Made by a program: the position numbers and the translations under genes | Notes under the pieces: model-generated | Seen by the model: the letters and a program-made list of their open reading frames with translations, nothing else | Database searches by the model: none | What the model was told of the DNA's origin: nothing | Origin: JBBQZL01 sp038207745 | GTDB lineage: Bacteria > Actinomycetota > Thermoleophilia > Solirubrobacterales > 70-9 | DNA: 6,155 nt | Assembly (NCBI GenBank): GCA_038207745.1 | Contig: JBBQZL010000161.1 | Span: forward strand, 1 to 6,155 | Direction: 5' to 3' | In this document: positions 5,945 to 6,155 of the stretch, piece by piece | Layout: each line of letters starts with the position of its first letter | Numbering within the stretch: the first letter of the stretch is position 1

Positions 5945-6155
5945 TCCTCCGCTGGTCTGACTTTCGGGCTCTGCCAATCCTGATCGAGCCGGCGGGCGAT
6001 CTCGTCGACCAGGCCCTCGATCGGTACCCGGACCTGCTCGAGCGAGTCGCGGTCACGCAGGGTAACTGTGTCGTCCTCCATGGTCTGGTGGTCGACGGTG
6101 ATCCCCCACGGGGTGCCGATTTCATCCTGGCGGCGATAGCGCTTGCCGATCGATC
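5926..6155 (-). CDS. glyS: Glycyl-tRNA synthetase, dimeric type, C-terminal fragment
   Basis: The last 75 codons plus stop of a minus-strand gene enter from the right edge. The stop is TAG, complement CTA at 5926-5928. The fragment begins SIGKRYRRQDEIGTPWGITV and continues through DDTVTLRDRDSLEQVRVPI. This is the end of the class II anticodon-binding domain of the single-chain alpha2 glycyl-tRNA synthetase; the RYRRQDEIGTP and VTxRDRDxxEQ blocks are characteristic. The enzyme charges tRNA-Gly with glycine in the cytoplasm. It is not the alpha2beta2 (GlyQ/GlyS) bacterial type, whose beta subunit lacks these blocks. Residues 61-75 form a loose polar tail (QSPKVRPAEDQPSSR) beyond the usual end of the domain, and its last codons overlap metW. 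The catalytic core and start lie outside the window. Confidence 0.92.
   Translation of the reverse strand, partial: SIGKRYRRQDEIGTPWGITVDHQTMEDDTVTLRDRDSLEQVRVPIEGLVDEIARRLDQDWQSPKVRPAEDQPSSR

Overview
The window is GC-rich, with strong G/C bias at third codon positions. It is most likely from an actinobacterium, and I would guess a Thermoleophilia/Solirubrobacterales-like lineage. Three things suggest this: the densely packed high-GC genes, a dimeric-type (alpha2) glycyl-tRNA synthetase, and a secreted hydrolase whose C-terminal Ig-like module resembles one I recall from many secreted proteins of that group. The taxonomic call is inference from style, not from a marker gene.

Layout. (1) Bases 1-174, minus strand: the first 58 codons of an unidentified gene that runs off the left edge. 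(2) Bases 175-248: a short divergent intergenic region with a 6-bp inverted repeat. (3) Bases 249-485, plus: a 78-residue, tryptophan-rich, probably two-pass membrane protein. (4) Bases 545-2845, plus: a large secreted alpha/beta hydrolase with a signal peptide, catalytic domain, jelly-roll-like domain and Ig-like module. (5) Bases 2887-5944, plus: a compact methionine-biosynthesis operon, metY-metX-metW, with 5-bp and 2-bp gaps between genes and Shine-Dalgarno sites embedded in the 3' ends of the preceding genes. (6) Bases 5926-6155, minus: the C-terminus of glycyl-tRNA synthetase, converging on metW and overlapping it by 19 bp.

How the genes work together. MetX acylates the hydroxyl of homoserine, and MetY replaces the acyl group with sulfide to give homocysteine, the direct precursor of methionine. 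MetW is a methyltransferase-fold partner of MetX in many bacteria. MetX carries Arg two residues after its catalytic Asp (DWRF), a feature I associate with succinyl-CoA-using MetX, while the sulfhydrylase looks like an acetylhomoserine-type MetY. That mismatch is the most testable biochemical question here. The hydrolase and small membrane protein have no evident link to methionine synthesis. I found no mobile element, CRISPR array, RNA gene or convincing intrinsic terminator. The window is mostly ordinary chromosomal housekeeping plus one poorly characterised secreted enzyme.
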